Source: Verrucomicrobiota bacterium
GTDB taxonomy: Bacteria > Verrucomicrobiota > Verrucomicrobiia > Limisphaerales > JACPZS01
DNA length: 58,642 nucleotides
Direction of reading: 5' to 3'
NCBI GenBank assembly: GCA_016195385.1
Contig: JACPZS010000046.1
Span: 1-58,642 of the forward strand
Shown here: positions 25,290 to 35,139 of the stretch, in pieces
Layout of the letters: every line of letters begins with the position of its first letter
Numbering within the stretch: position 1 is the first letter of the stretch
The notes under the pieces: model-generated
What the model saw: only the letters and a program-made list of their open reading frames with translations
Databases searched by the model: none
Told to the model about the DNA's origin: nothing
Made by a program: the position numbers and the translations under genes

Positions 25290-26672
25290 ATGACTAGGCT
25301 TTTGGTTTGTTGCTTTAGTTTGCTAGTGGCCGTCGAACTACGCGCCGGCGAATTCAAAGACATGTCCAACTCATTCGGCACGACCCGAATTTTGGCGGGT
25401 GTCCATCAAGCAACCACGAGCAATCCCGACGGCACGGCGATCAATTTTTGGGACGCCGCCGCGGAAGGCGCAGAGGCGACGACAGTCGCGCTTTCCAATC
25501 CGCACATGGCGGCGGCGGACGCCTATGGAAATGTTTACATCGCGGACAAAGCCAGCCACGCCGTTTTGAAAATCACGACCGACGGAGTGATCCACACTTT
25601 TGCCGGCACGCACACGCCGGGTTTCAACGGCGACGGCCCCGCGCAGGCCACGACGTTGCAAATCGAAAATCCGAACGGACTCTTTGTGCTGCCCGATGGC
25701 ACCGTGTATTTGCTCGACCCGGACAATCGGCGCATCCGGCGCGTCGGCACGAACAACGTCATGACGACGGTGGTGATCGATCTCGCGCCGGATTGGTTGC
25801 CCTCCGGTCGCGCACTGTGGGTAAGCCCGGATGAAAAACTCATTTACTACACGCACGAGTTGCCGGGGCCTGCGCCTGATTTCCTTTCCAGCGGCGCGGT
25901 CGTCAAAAAATGGACGCCAACCGGCGGCATCCAAATCGTGTGCGACGCGAGTGTGGGCTTCCGCAATCCGGGAAACATCGCCGTGAATCCCGTGGATGGA
26001 AAACTTTACGTGACCGATCGAGCCGAGGATGACACGACGAAACTCGCTCCGGGCTTGTTTCGCATCGACGGGCCAAACCAGCGCACGCGCATGACCGGTG
26101 ACGGAACTCAACCGAATCCAGCGAATGGCCAACTTGCCTTGGCGAGTTTCATTGACGAGCCGCGCGGCCTCGCGTTCCGGCCGGATGGATCTTATTTTTT
26201 GTGCGGCCACAAAGATGGCAGCGTGTGGTTTGTGGACACGGCGGGCATGTTGCATCAATACCTCGAAGGGGCCGGCAGCAAAGACAAATTCGTGCTCACC
26301 GACGGACTTCACCCGCCGCTCACTGACAAAAACTATTTTGCCCAGCCTCGCTCGGTGACGCTCGCACCAAACGGCAACCTCACCGTCGTGTGCAACGACA
26401 GTGGATTTGTGTTCAGCGTGGACAGCGTCAGCCCGCCGGATGTGCCCGCCGATCTTCGTCTCGCCGTACCGGGAACGAATGGCGTGCGGCTTAGTTGGAC
26501 CGGCGTATTCGGTCGGGGATATCGTGTCGAGCGATCGTTGGATTTGGTGCCAGCCCGCTGGCAACCCATTGGCGCAGTCGGCGGTAATGCTGGCGGCGGA
26601 TTCATCGAGTTCGTGGACGCGCTGGCGGCGAAAAGCGCCCGAGGATTTTATCGCATTCTGCCTTCCCTCTGA
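25290..26672 (+). CDS. Secreted NHL/SMP-30-like beta-propeller protein
   Basis: The 460-residue protein begins with a signal peptide (MTRLLVCCFSLLVAVELRAG). It has propeller blades of NHL/SGL type: LSNPHMAAADAYGNVYIADKASHAVLKITTDGVIHTFAGTH, IENPNGLFVLPDGTVYLLDPDNRRIRRVG, FRNPGNIAVNPVDGKLYVTDRA, and FIDEPRGLAFRPDGSYFLCGHKDGSVWFVD. The C-terminal ~70 residues (LRLAVPGTNGVRLSWTGVFG ... RGFYRILPSL) are a fibronectin-like sorting module, similar in kind to that of the 4860-7133 protein. Function is unknown; SMP-30-type propellers can be lactonases or ligand binders. Confidence 0.85.
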   Translation: MTRLLVCCFSLLVAVELRAGEFKDMSNSFGTTRILAGVHQATTSNPDGTAINFWDAAAEGAEATTVALSNPHMAAADAYGNVYIADKASHAVLKITTDGVIHTFAGTHTPGFNGDGPAQATTLQIENPNGLFVLPDGTVYLLDPDNRRIRRVGTNNVMTTVVIDLAPDWLPSGRALWVSPDEKLIYYTHELPGPAPDFLSSGAVVKKWTPTGGIQIVCDASVGFRNPGNIAVNPVDGKLYVTDRAEDDTTKLAPGLFRIDGPNQRTRMTGDGTQPNPANGQLALASFIDEPRGLAFRPDGSYFLCGHKDGSVWFVDTAGMLHQYLEGAGSKDKFVLTDGLHPPLTDKNYFAQPRSVTLAPNGNLTVVCNDSGFVFSVDSVSPPDVPADLRLAVPGTNGVRLSWTGVFGRGYRVERSLDLVPARWQPIGAVGGNAGGGFIEFVDALAAKSARGFYRILPSL

Positions 26673-26754
26673 CATCGCGTGATTCACTGGAAACCCGGCA
26701 TTGATGCGTCAAAATCCATTGGACATCGCTCATCAAAAAGGGCGCAGCGGTTAA

Positions 26755-26835
26755 GTCCGAAGCTCCGAAATCAAATCTGGAAGCTCCCGCATCGAAGTTC
26801 CAAGCTTGGGCATCCGAGTTGGAAGTTCCGGAATT
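26755..26835. repeat. Degenerate short repeat with 7-bp phasing
   Basis: The word GAAGYTCC occurs at 26759-26766, 26780-26787, 26794-26801 and 26822-26829, with offsets of 21, 14 and 28, all multiples of seven. Read on the minus strand it encodes a heptad-like peptide (TSNSDAQAWNFDAGASRFDF). The whole gap 26673-26955 otherwise shows no gene. Confidence 0.5.
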
Positions 26836-26955
26836 GGGTAACCACTGATGAAACGAAGACCGGGCCGGAACGACTTTTTTCCGAATTTCGGAATTCAGGT
26901 TTAAGGTGCCCGGCGCGCACTCGGCGTTGAGCGTAGGCCTCCTTTGAGGCAATCA

Positions 26956-27660
26956 TCATTCCTGCAAAACGAAGCGGTAGCCAATGCCCGGCTCGGTGCG
27001 GATGAATTCGGGCTGGCTGGGAACTTCTTCGAGCTTTTCGCGGAGATGGGCGATGTGAACCCGGAGATAGTGGGTTTGATCGACCGCTTTCGGCCCCCAA
27101 ACTTCCGTGAGAAGCTGGCGGTGCGTAAGCACTTTGCCCGCGTGCGTCACGAATAGACGGAGCAGAGAATACTCGGTCGGCGTGAGCTTCACTTCCTGGC
27201 CGCGCCTGCGCACGGCGCGGGCGGACAGGTCCACTTCCAGATCGCCGGAACGAAACATGGCATCGGCTCCCTGTGGTTGCAGATGTCGGAGCGCGGCACG
27301 GAGACGGGCCAGCAGTTCGCCAGTGGAAAAGGGCTTGGTCACGTAATCGTCCGCGCCTGCGTCGAGCGCGGCGACCTTGTCATCTTCGCGATCACGCACG
27401 CTGAGAATGATGACCGGCACGCGGCTCCATTCACGCAGGCGCTTCAACACTTCCACGCCTTCGAGATCGGACAGGCCGAGATCAAGCAACACCACGTCGG
27501 GCCGGCGTTGCGCGGCTTGGGCGATGCCGTCCTGGCCGGTGGCTGCGTCGAACACGCGGTAGCCGTTCGCCTCCAGTGTCACGCGCAGGAGGCGGCGGAT
27601 TTGCGGCTCGTCATCAATGACGAGAGCAACGGTCGCGGGCGCGGGTTTGTCGGCGCTCAT
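26956..27660 (-). CDS. kdpE: Response regulator KdpE
   Basis: The 234-residue OmpR-type regulator has a receiver domain: LVIDDEPQIRRLLRVTL, phosphoacceptor Asp60 in VVLLDLGLSDLEG, and the lysine in DYVTKPFSTGELLARLRAALR. A winged-helix DNA-binding domain follows (VKLTPTEYSLLRLFVTHAGKVLTHRQLLTEVWG ... YLRVHIAHLREKLE ... IRTEPGIGYRF). KdpE activates the kdp operon when potassium is scarce or osmolarity is high. It overlaps the stop of kdpD by four bases and is the last gene of the minus-strand kdp run. Confidence 0.96.
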   Translation of the reverse strand: MSADKPAPATVALVIDDEPQIRRLLRVTLEANGYRVFDAATGQDGIAQAAQRRPDVVLLDLGLSDLEGVEVLKRLREWSRVPVIILSVRDREDDKVAALDAGADDYVTKPFSTGELLARLRAALRHLQPQGADAMFRSGDLEVDLSARAVRRRGQEVKLTPTEYSLLRLFVTHAGKVLTHRQLLTEVWGPKAVDQTHYLRVHIAHLREKLEEVPSQPEFIRTEPGIGYRFVLQE

Positions 27661-30323
27661 GTGTTGGGTTCAGGGAGCGGCGCTTTCTCCGGCTGGGGCA
27701 GACTCAGCGTGAACAGCGCGCCGCCTCCGGCACGGTTCGCGGCGGTGACGGTTCCGTTGTGAGCTTCCACGAATCCTTTCACGATGGCCAGTCCCAGACC
27801 GCTGCCGCCGGTGGGCGCGCTTAGGCCACGAGTGAACTTGTCGAAAATGCGCGGCAGCAAATCCGCCGCGATGCCCGGCCCGCGATCACCGACGGACAGT
27901 GTGAGCGCATCGCCTTCCTGCGCGGCACGGATTTCAATGAGCGTGCCAGGCGGCGTGTGCATGGCGGCGTTCAGCAGCAGGTTCGCGAGTGCCTGTTGGA
28001 GCAGCGAGAAGTCGAGGCGCGCGAGCAATGGATCGGCGGGCAGTTCCAGCTTCACGGGATGGCGGTTCAATTCACACTGTAAGTCGCGGATGGTGGTCTG
28101 CACGAGATCGCGAACGTCGTGCCAGTCGAGGCGCGGGCGGATTTGCCCGGACTCCAGCCGCGATACGTCGAGCAGGTTGCCGACGATGCGGTTGAGCCGG
28201 GCGTTGGCCTCCTGAATTTCCGCGAGCAAGGAGCGGCGGTGTTCTGGCGAAGCACCATCCGCCTCCGCCAGTGCGCTGGCGGCGCTCGTGCTCGCGGCCA
28301 GCGGGGTGCGGAGTTCGTGGGAAATGGAGTTGAGCAACGTGCGCCCCAGCCGCTCCGATTCGGCGAGCAGGCGCGATTGCTCGGCGGCGGCGCGCAATTC
28401 CACACGATCCAACACGAGCGCGGCTTGTCGCGTGAAGGTTTCGAGCAAATCACGCTGACTTAAAGGCAGACTTTTTCCCGGCAGGCTCACGGCCAGCACG
28501 CCGAGCGTTTTGCGTTCCGTGGCGAGCGGCAGGTGCAACGTGGGAGTGCCGGGCAGGTTGTCGGTGAAGCGCCCGGCGGCCTTGCCGTGTCGGAAGGCAT
28601 AGTCCGCCACACCGAGTTCCTTCTCCGTCAGCGCGAGCGTGCTGTCGGGATGCGCGGCCAGCTTTCCACCGACTTCCAGCGCGACGGCCGCCGGTGCTTG
28701 AAACAAGCGGCCCACTTGCGCGATGAGTTGCCAGACCACTTCGTCGCGTGATGTCGCCTCCGCGAGGTCGCGTGTCAGTTGATAGAGCGCCGTGGCCCGT
28801 TCCTCGCGCCGCCGTTCGGCGTCGCCCTGCGCCCGGATGCGAGCGACGAGCTGTCCAAGCACGACGGCCACGACGAAGTAGGTGAAGAACAAAATCGCGT
28901 CCTCCGCGCGCTCGATGATGAACGTGAAGCGGGGCGGCAGAAAAAAGAAATTCCAGCCCAGCGCGCTCAATGCGCCGGCCAGCAGCACCGGGCCGCGTCC
29001 GACAAACAGCGCCACCAGCACCACCGCCAGCAGGAACACCAGGCCCGGCGCGCGCGGCCCGGCCAGTTCCATCAGGCCGAGATTCAACAAGCCGGTGACG
29101 CCCACCACACCGGCGGCGAAGAGGTATTGATTGAAGGAGGACTGGAGCGCGGGCCGCCAGGGCGGAGCCGGTGATTCCACTCCGGTCTTCTGCGCACGCA
29201 CGACATGCAGATCAACGTCGCCGCTCTCCCGCGCGAGGCGACGAAGCAACCGGCTCCCGCGCCACCATTCCAACCAGCCCGTGCCGGACGGCTTGCCCAC
29301 GACGATTTGCGTCGCGTTCTGATCGCGGGCCACGCGGAGCAGTCCGCGCACGAGGTCTTCGTCGGAAGTGGTGACGACCTCCGCGCCCAGCTTGCGCGCG
29401 GTGGCGAGGTTCTTCGTGATTTGCGCTTGCGCCGGTTCGGTCAGCACGGCGGAGCTTTCGACGTTCACCGCGAGCCACGGGCAGCGCAGTCCATCGGCCA
29501 TCCGGCGCGTCCAGCGAATCAACGGCTCAGACATCGGGCTGGGGCCGACGGCGACGAGCAGACGATGGTCGGTCTTCCAGGTGCCGGTCCCGGACTGCGT
29601 GCGGCGGAATTCGCGTGTGCCTTCGCCCACATGATCGGCAACGAGACGCAGCGACAGTTCGCGCAGCGCGGTAAGGTTTGCTTCGCGGAAAAAACTCTGC
29701 ACCGCAGCCGCCGCGCGGTCGGGCAGATAAACTTTGCCTTCATGAAGACGCTGGACGAGTTCGGCGGGCGGCAGGTCCACCAGTTCCAGCACGGCGGCGT
29801 CGAGCACGCTGTCGGGCACCGTCTCGCGAATCTCCGCGCCGGTGACCTGCTGCACGGTGTCCGCACGGCTCTCGACGTGCTGGACGTTGAGCGTGGTGTG
29901 GACATCGATCCCGGCGTCGAGCAGTTCCTGCACGTCGTGCCAGCGCTTGGGATGCCGCGAGCCGGGCGCGTTGGTGTGCGCGAGTTCATCCACGAGCGCG
30001 ATTTGCGGACGACGCGCGAGCGTGGCGTCGAGATCGAATTCAGCGAGGGTCACGCCGCGATACTCCAGCGGGCGGCGGGGAATCTGCGGCAACCCTTGCG
30101 TGAGCGCATCCGTCTCCTTCCTTCCGTGGGTCTCGACGAAGCCAATGACTATGTCGCGTCCCGCCTTCAACTCGCGCTGGGCCGCCTCCAGCATCGCATA
30201 GGTCTTGCCGACGCCGGGACACATGCCGAGGAAAACCTTGAGCTTGCCGCGCTTCTTCGCGGCTTCCTCGCGCTGAATGGAACTCAGCAGCGCGTCGGGG
30301 TTGGGGCGTTCAAGTTCCGGCAC
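27657..30323 (-). CDS. kdpD: Sensor histidine kinase KdpD
   Basis: The 888-residue, full-length KdpD has an N-terminal KdpD domain with Walker A GMCPGVGKTY (about residues 33-42) and ALVDELAHTNAPGSRHPKRW. A USP-like domain carries VGKPSGTGWLEWW. Four transmembrane helices follow (about 400-495, including LVFLLAVVLVALFVG). Then come a GAF-like region, HisKA with SHELRTPLAAS (His near 668), and HATPase_c motifs (VGDRGPGIAADLLPRIFDKF, GGSGLGLAIVKGF). It senses potassium limitation and phosphorylates KdpE. The start is GTG at 30323, four bases after the kdpC stop. Confidence 0.96.
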   Translation of the reverse strand: MPELERPNPDALLSSIQREEAAKKRGKLKVFLGMCPGVGKTYAMLEAAQRELKAGRDIVIGFVETHGRKETDALTQGLPQIPRRPLEYRGVTLAEFDLDATLARRPQIALVDELAHTNAPGSRHPKRWHDVQELLDAGIDVHTTLNVQHVESRADTVQQVTGAEIRETVPDSVLDAAVLELVDLPPAELVQRLHEGKVYLPDRAAAAVQSFFREANLTALRELSLRLVADHVGEGTREFRRTQSGTGTWKTDHRLLVAVGPSPMSEPLIRWTRRMADGLRCPWLAVNVESSAVLTEPAQAQITKNLATARKLGAEVVTTSDEDLVRGLLRVARDQNATQIVVGKPSGTGWLEWWRGSRLLRRLARESGDVDLHVVRAQKTGVESPAPPWRPALQSSFNQYLFAAGVVGVTGLLNLGLMELAGPRAPGLVFLLAVVLVALFVGRGPVLLAGALSALGWNFFFLPPRFTFIIERAEDAILFFTYFVVAVVLGQLVARIRAQGDAERRREERATALYQLTRDLAEATSRDEVVWQLIAQVGRLFQAPAAVALEVGGKLAAHPDSTLALTEKELGVADYAFRHGKAAGRFTDNLPGTPTLHLPLATERKTLGVLAVSLPGKSLPLSQRDLLETFTRQAALVLDRVELRAAAEQSRLLAESERLGRTLLNSISHELRTPLAASTSAASALAEADGASPEHRRSLLAEIQEANARLNRIVGNLLDVSRLESGQIRPRLDWHDVRDLVQTTIRDLQCELNRHPVKLELPADPLLARLDFSLLQQALANLLLNAAMHTPPGTLIEIRAAQEGDALTLSVGDRGPGIAADLLPRIFDKFTRGLSAPTGGSGLGLAIVKGFVEAHNGTVTAANRAGGGALFTLSLPQPEKAPLPEPNT

Positions 30324-30327
30324 GAGG

Positions 30328-30912
30328 CTATTTAAGCGAATCCAACGTAAGATTCAGCTTCAAAACATTCACGCCCGGCTCGCCGAGAATACCAAGGCCG
30401 GCTTTGTCCGTGTGGGCGCGGATGAGCTCGCCAACTTTCTCTACGCTCAGGTTGCGCGCCTTGGCCACGCGCGCGGTTTGTAGTTCCGCATTGCGGAGAC
30501 TGATGTGCGGGTCGAGGCCGCTGCCCGAAGCGGTCACGGCGTCGGCGGGAACCAGCTCCGTGTCCTTTAAGCCGTACTCCTTGCGATACGCTTCGATGCG
30601 CTCTTTTACCGCGTCGCGCAGCTTCTGCGAAGTCGGACCGAGATTGCTGCCGCTGGAGTTCGCGGCGTCGTAACCGTTGCCTGCCGCCGAAGGGCGAGGG
30701 TGAAAATATTTTTCCCCGGTGAAGCCCTGGCCGAGCAGTTTCGAGCCGATGACGGTTCCTTTCGCGTCGGTGATAAGGCTTCCGTTGGCTTTATCCGGAA
30801 AGGCGACTTGCGCGATACCGAAGACGACGAGCGGATAGATGCCGCAACAGACGACGGCGAGAACCAGGGTTGCCATCACGGCACCGCGAAGTTGGGAGAA
30901 GAGTTCTTTCAT
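30328..30912 (-). CDS. kdpC: Potassium-transporting ATPase subunit KdpC
   Basis: The 194-residue protein has one N-terminal transmembrane helix ([29 protein letters not shown]) and a periplasmic domain. Family motifs are [59 protein letters not shown] and [15 protein letters not shown]. It assists KdpB and is needed for a working KdpFABC pump. It lies four bases after kdpB. Confidence 0.96.
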   Translation of the reverse strand: MKELFSQLRGAVMATLVLAVVCCGIYPLVVFGIAQVAFPDKANGSLITDAKGTVIGSKLLGQGFTGEKYFHPRPSAAGNGYDAANSSGSNLGPTSQKLRDAVKERIEAYRKEYGLKDTELVPADAVTASGSGLDPHISLRNAELQTARVAKARNLSVEKVGELIRAHTDKAGLGILGEPGVNVLKLNLTLDSLK

Positions 30913-30916
30913 AGGC

Positions 30917-32956
30917 TTAAACGAGTTTCAAAGTGGTGATGATGACATCAATGGCCTTGATGCCGATGAACGGGATGATGATGCCGCCGAGTCCGTAGAT
31001 GAGCAGGTTGCGTTGGAGAATCGCCAGCGCACCGATGGGTTTGTAAGCGACGCCGCGCAACGCCAGCGGAATGAGCGCGACGATGATGAGCGCGTTGAAA
31101 ATGATGGCGCTCAGGATGGCGCTCTGCGGCGACGCGAGGTGCATGATGTTCAGCGCCGCGATGGCCGGGAAGGTCGCCATGAGCATCGCCGGAATGATGG
31201 CGAAGTATTTCGCGATGTCGTTGGCGATGCTGAACGTGGTCAGCGAGCCGCGCGTCATCAGGAGCTGTTTCCCGATCTCCACGATCTCAATGAGCTTCGT
31301 CGGGTTGCTGTCGAGGTCCACCATGTTGCCGGCTTCGCGCGCGGCCTGGGTGCCGGTGTTCATGGCGACGCCGACGTCGGCCTGGGCGAGCGCGGGCGCG
31401 TCGTTGGTGCCGTCGCCGGTCATGGCGACGAGATGGCCCGCCGCCTGTTCGGAGCGGATGCGCGCGAGCTTCTGCTCCGGCGTGGCCTGGGCCATGAAGT
31501 CATCCACGCCTGCCTCGGCGGCGATGGCGGCGGCGGTAAGCGAATTGTCGCCGGTGATCATTACTGTGCGGATGCCCATTTTGCGAAGCTGCGCGAAGCG
31601 TTCCTTCATGCCCCCCTTCACCATGTCTTTGAGTTGCACGACGCCGAGGACTTCCTTGCCCTCGACGACCGCGAGCGGAGTACCGCCAGAGCGCGAGACG
31701 TCATCGACGATTTGCGCGACGGCGGGCGGGAACTGGCCGCCGAGTTGATCCACATAAAGGCGGATGGATTCCGCCGCGCCCTTGCGGATGACGCGCGCGG
31801 GCTGACCGTCGTGCGCCTGAAGGTCCACGCCGCTCATGCGCGTCTGCGCGGTGAAAGGAACGAACTTCGCGTGCGCCGGGGCGACTTCGCGTGCGCGCAG
31901 GTTGAACTTCTCCTTCGCCAGCACGGCGATGCTGCGGCCCTCGGGCGTTTCGTCGGCGAGCGAGGCGAGTTGCGCGGCATCGGCGAGACGCTCGGGCGTG
32001 ATGCCTGGCGCGGGCAGAAACGCCGAGGCCATGCGGTTGCCGAGCGTGATGGTGCCGGTCTTGTCGAGCAGCAGCACGTCCACGTCACCGGCGGCTTCGA
32101 CGGCGCGACCGCTCGTGGCCATGACGTTGCGGCGGGTGAGACGGTCAATGCCGCTGATGCCGATGGCGCTCAACAGCCCGCCAATCGTGGTCGGAATGAG
32201 GCACACCAGCAACGCGATGAGGACAGGCATCGAGAACTGTATGCCGGAGTAGATACCGAACGGCTTCAGCGTCACGCACACGAGCAGGAAGACGAGCGTG
32301 AGCGCCGAGAGCAAAATGGTGAGCGCGATTTCGTTCGGCGTCTTCTGGCGCTTCGCTCCCTCAACCATCGAGATCATGCGGTCGAGGAAACCGTGGCCCT
32401 TCTCCATCGTGACGCGGATGACGATGCGGTCGCTGATGACACGCGTGCCGCCGGTGACGGCGCTGCGGTCGCCGCCGCTCTCGCGGATGACGGGCGCGGA
32501 TTCGCCGGTGATGGCGGCTTCGTCAACCGTGGCGATGCCTTCGATTACTTCGCCGTCGGCGGGAATGGTGTCACCCGATTCACACACGACGACGTCGCCT
32601 TTCTGAAGGTCCGGCGCGGGGACTTTTTCCTCGCGTCCGTTCTTGAGTCGCCGGGCCATCGTGTCCTTGCGCGCCTTGCGCAGACTGTCGGCCTGGGCCT
32701 TGCCGCGACCTTCGGCGACGGCCTCGGCGAAGTTCGCGAAAAGCACGGTGAACCAGAGCCACACCGCGAGCTGTGCGATGAATCCGCGCTCGGTGGCGGA
32801 AGTGAAAATGCCGACGGTGGTCAGCACCGCGCCGACCATCGTGACGAACATGACAGGGTTCTTGACCATCAGGCGCGGGTCGAGCTTGCGGAACGAGCCG
32901 CTGATGGCGGGGCCGACAATGTTCCAGTCGAAAAGAGAGGGAGCTTTATGAGTCAT
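30917..32956 (-). CDS. kdpB: Potassium-transporting P-type ATPase subunit KdpB
   Basis: The 679-residue catalytic subunit has the phosphorylation motif [11 protein letters not shown] (Asp298), the actuator motif [10 protein letters not shown], the nucleotide-domain motif [10 protein letters not shown], and the hinge sequence [23 protein letters not shown]. Membrane helices match KdpB. It hydrolyses ATP to drive high-affinity potassium uptake through KdpA. The start ATG follows the kdpA stop by 12 bases. Sequence and length look intact, unlike kdpA. Confidence 0.97.
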   Translation of the reverse strand: MTHKAPSLFDWNIVGPAISGSFRKLDPRLMVKNPVMFVTMVGAVLTTVGIFTSATERGFIAQLAVWLWFTVLFANFAEAVAEGRGKAQADSLRKARKDTMARRLKNGREEKVPAPDLQKGDVVVCESGDTIPADGEVIEGIATVDEAAITGESAPVIRESGGDRSAVTGGTRVISDRIVIRVTMEKGHGFLDRMISMVEGAKRQKTPNEIALTILLSALTLVFLLVCVTLKPFGIYSGIQFSMPVLIALLVCLIPTTIGGLLSAIGISGIDRLTRRNVMATSGRAVEAAGDVDVLLLDKTGTITLGNRMASAFLPAPGITPERLADAAQLASLADETPEGRSIAVLAKEKFNLRAREVAPAHAKFVPFTAQTRMSGVDLQAHDGQPARVIRKGAAESIRLYVDQLGGQFPPAVAQIVDDVSRSGGTPLAVVEGKEVLGVVQLKDMVKGGMKERFAQLRKMGIRTVMITGDNSLTAAAIAAEAGVDDFMAQATPEQKLARIRSEQAAGHLVAMTGDGTNDAPALAQADVGVAMNTGTQAAREAGNMVDLDSNPTKLIEIVEIGKQLLMTRGSLTTFSIANDIAKYFAIIPAMLMATFPAIAALNIMHLASPQSAILSAIIFNALIIVALIPLALRGVAYKPIGALAILQRNLLIYGLGGIIIPFIGIKAIDVIITTLKLV

Positions 32957-32968
32957 GGTGTTCTCCGG

Positions 32969-34700
32969 TTAAAAGAGTTTGCCCTGCGCCGTGAGGAAGT
33001 GCTCGACGATGGGACTGAGCGCGAGCACCGGGAGAAAGTTCAGCGCGCCGATGAGCAGCACCGTGCCAATGAGCAGAATGACGAATGTGCCGCCCGAAAC
33101 CGGAAACGTGCCGACGCTCGGGGGCGAAATCTTCTTCTGCACGAGCGAACCCGCCAGCGCCATGATGGGGATGATCATCAGGAAGCGCCCGATGAGCATG
33201 GCGAATCCGAGCGTGGTGTTATACCAGGTCGTGTTCGCGGTGAGGCCGGCGAAGGCGCTGCCGTTGTTGCCCGTCGCCGAACTGAAGGCGTAGAGCATTT
33301 CGCCCAAGCCGTGCGGGCCGCTGTTGTTCAACCCGGCCTTGCCCCACTCGCTCACCGCCGCCCACGCGGAGAAGCCGAGGATGGAAAGGCACAGCACGAG
33401 CAGGGAGAGCATCGCCATCTTCACCTCGTAGGATTGAATCTTCTTCCCGAGATACTCCGGCGTGCGCCCGACCATCAGACCCGCGATGAACACCGCAAGC
33501 ACGACAAAGACGAGCATCCCGTAAAGCCCCGCGCCCACACCACCGAAGATGACTTCGCCAACTTGGATGTTGAACAACGGGACGAGTCCGCCCAGCGCGG
33601 TGAACGAGTCGTGCATCGCGTTGACCGCGCCGCACGAAGCATCGGTCGTGATCGTGGCGAACAGCGCGGAGTTGAAGATGCCGAAGCGGACTTCCTTGCC
33701 TTCCATGTTGCCGTCGGCCAGCGCGACACCGCGTCATCATCGCGGCCCAGACCGACCAGCCGTGCTTCTGGTTCTTCACCATCCTACCGAGGTAGTATGT
33801 CAGTCCGCTGCCGATGGCGAAGATGGAAAGCATCTGGAGGAAGTTCGAGAGCGGCGTGGGATTCTCGAACGGATGCGCGGCGTTGGCGTTCGCGTAGCCG
33901 CCGCCGTTCGTGGCGAGCATCTTGATGGCGACCTGCGAAGCCATCGGACCTTGTACGATGGTTTGTTCGTCCACGGTCTGCTCTTCCATCACCGGCTTGC
34001 CATCGGTCCCAAGCACGGTTTCGCCCTTGTCGTTCTTCTTCTCAACGGAGATTTTGTACGACTCGACGAGCTTGGCCTTCGTGTATGGCTTAAAGTTTTG
34101 AATCATGCCTTGCGACACAAGAAACACCGCGAACACGAGGCAGGCGGGCAGCAGCAGGTAGTAGGTGACGCGTACGAGGTCCACCCAGAAATTGCCGAGC
34201 GTCTTTGCCGAATGCCGCGCGAGCGAGCGCACGAACGCCGCCGCGATGCCGATGCCCACGGCGCCGGAGGCGAAGTTGTGGATGGTCAGCGCCGCCATCT
34301 GTGAGAGATACGACATCGTGGATTCGCCCGCGTAGCTCTGCCAGTTGGTGTTCGTGGTGAAGCTGACGGCGGTGTTGAACGCGAGGTCAGGACTGAGCGG
34401 GCCAAACCCCTGCGGGTTGAGTGGCAACAAATGTTGGAGTCGCAGGATGGCGTAAGTGAACAGGCAACTCGCGAGGCTGAACAGCAGCATGGCAAACGTG
34501 TATTGCTTCCAGTCATGCTCCTGGTCCGCCTTCACGCCCATGAGCCGGTAGGAAGCTCGTTCCAACGGTTTCATCACGGGGTCGAGCCAGGTCCGCCCGC
34601 TCGTGTCGAGCACCTGCATGAGATAGAGGCCGAGCGGCTTGGTGACGAGCGCGAGCGCGCCGACGAATAGGGCCAGCTGCAGCCAGTCAGGAGTTTGCAT
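32969..34700 (-). pseudogene. kdpA: Potassium-transporting ATPase subunit KdpA, frameshifted and shortened
   Basis: The N-terminal part runs from ATG 34700 to about 33735: 322 codons beginning MQTPDWLQLALFVGALALVT and ending QKHGWSVWAAMM. It then leaves frame. The rest is read from about 33730 to 32969 (254 codons): [17 protein letters not shown] ... [16 protein letters not shown] ... [11 protein letters not shown] ... [13 protein letters not shown]. In other KdpA proteins about 25-30 residues, including a membrane helix, stand between these two parts, and only a few are present here. So there is both a frame change and an apparent loss of about 20-25 codons near 33731-33735. As read, no full-length channel subunit is made. 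Both halves are otherwise well conserved, so a sequencing or assembly fault is equally possible. Confidence 0.88.
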
Positions 34701-34709
34701 AACGAGTCC

Positions 34710-34793
34710 TTAGAATTTTTCCGGGCGCAGCATGGCGATCAGGAGATAGCCAAGTAGCCCGAGCGCGACGAGACCAACGATGATGTTTTCCAT
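34710..34793 (-). CDS. kdpF: KdpF small membrane subunit
   Basis: This is a 27-residue peptide, MENIIVGLVALGLLGYLLIA then MLRPEKF. It has a single hydrophobic helix and the LLxxLLRPExF ending that defines KdpF. It stabilises the KdpABC complex. It lies nine bases upstream of kdpA on the same strand and is too short for most gene callers. Confidence 0.9.
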   Translation of the reverse strand: MENIIVGLVALGLLGYLLIAMLRPEKF

Positions 34794-34801
34794 AAATTCT
34801 T

Positions 34802-34885
34802 TCAGAGCTTCTCGCAGAAGCGGACGTAGAGGCCGCTGATGACGAAGAAGGCGATCACGGTGACGGTGAAAATTAGATCGTTCAT
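34802..34885 (-). CDS. Small membrane peptide upstream of kdpF
   Basis: This is a 27-residue peptide, MNDLIFTVTVIAFFVISGLY then VRFCEKL. One hydrophobic helix is followed by a short VRFCEKL tail. Similar peptides with a YVRxCExL ending occur just before kdpF in several bacterial phyla, usually unannotated. The start has a good ribosome-binding site (GGAGA, nine bases ahead) and the gene is eight bases from kdpF. It is probably the first translated gene of the kdp operon. Its function is unknown. Confidence 0.7.
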   Translation of the reverse strand: MNDLIFTVTVIAFFVISGLYVRFCEKL

Positions 34886-35139
34886 TTTAAGTTCTCCAAA
34901 ATTGTGATGCCCGCGTTATTTTTAACTTTTTCACGGCGACAGTTTCGCGCACGCGAAGAGAGTTGGGTAATCAAGAAGAGCGCCGTCAGCGTTAAGAAGT
35001 TATCAAGACAACTGCCACTCGCATGTGGAAGGCCGATGCATCGCCAGCTGAAAGCATTTCATGAACGCAATCAGTGAACGCCGTTCGAGTCCACAGCGGT
35101 TCCTCGGACAGCGACGGGCTTCACTTCTCAGTCGCCGAA
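34886..35139 (-). promoter_or_regulatory. kdp operon promoter region
   Basis: These 250 bases upstream of the first kdp peptide should hold the KdpE-controlled promoter. A palindrome TTCGCG-CA-CGCGAA lies at 34944-34957, and an AT-rich patch at 34918-34931 is nearer the gene. I could not match the E. coli KdpE site, and no riboswitch was recognised. The region also serves as the end of the phosphatase gene, which stops at 35140. Confidence 0.4.

Noticed and set aside
30839..33925. A plus-strand open frame of 1028 codons across the kdp genes
   Set aside because: It is antisense to kdpC, kdpB and part of kdpA. Its product is a run of Asp, Arg, Glu and His typical of the reverse frame of GC-rich genes, with no domain.
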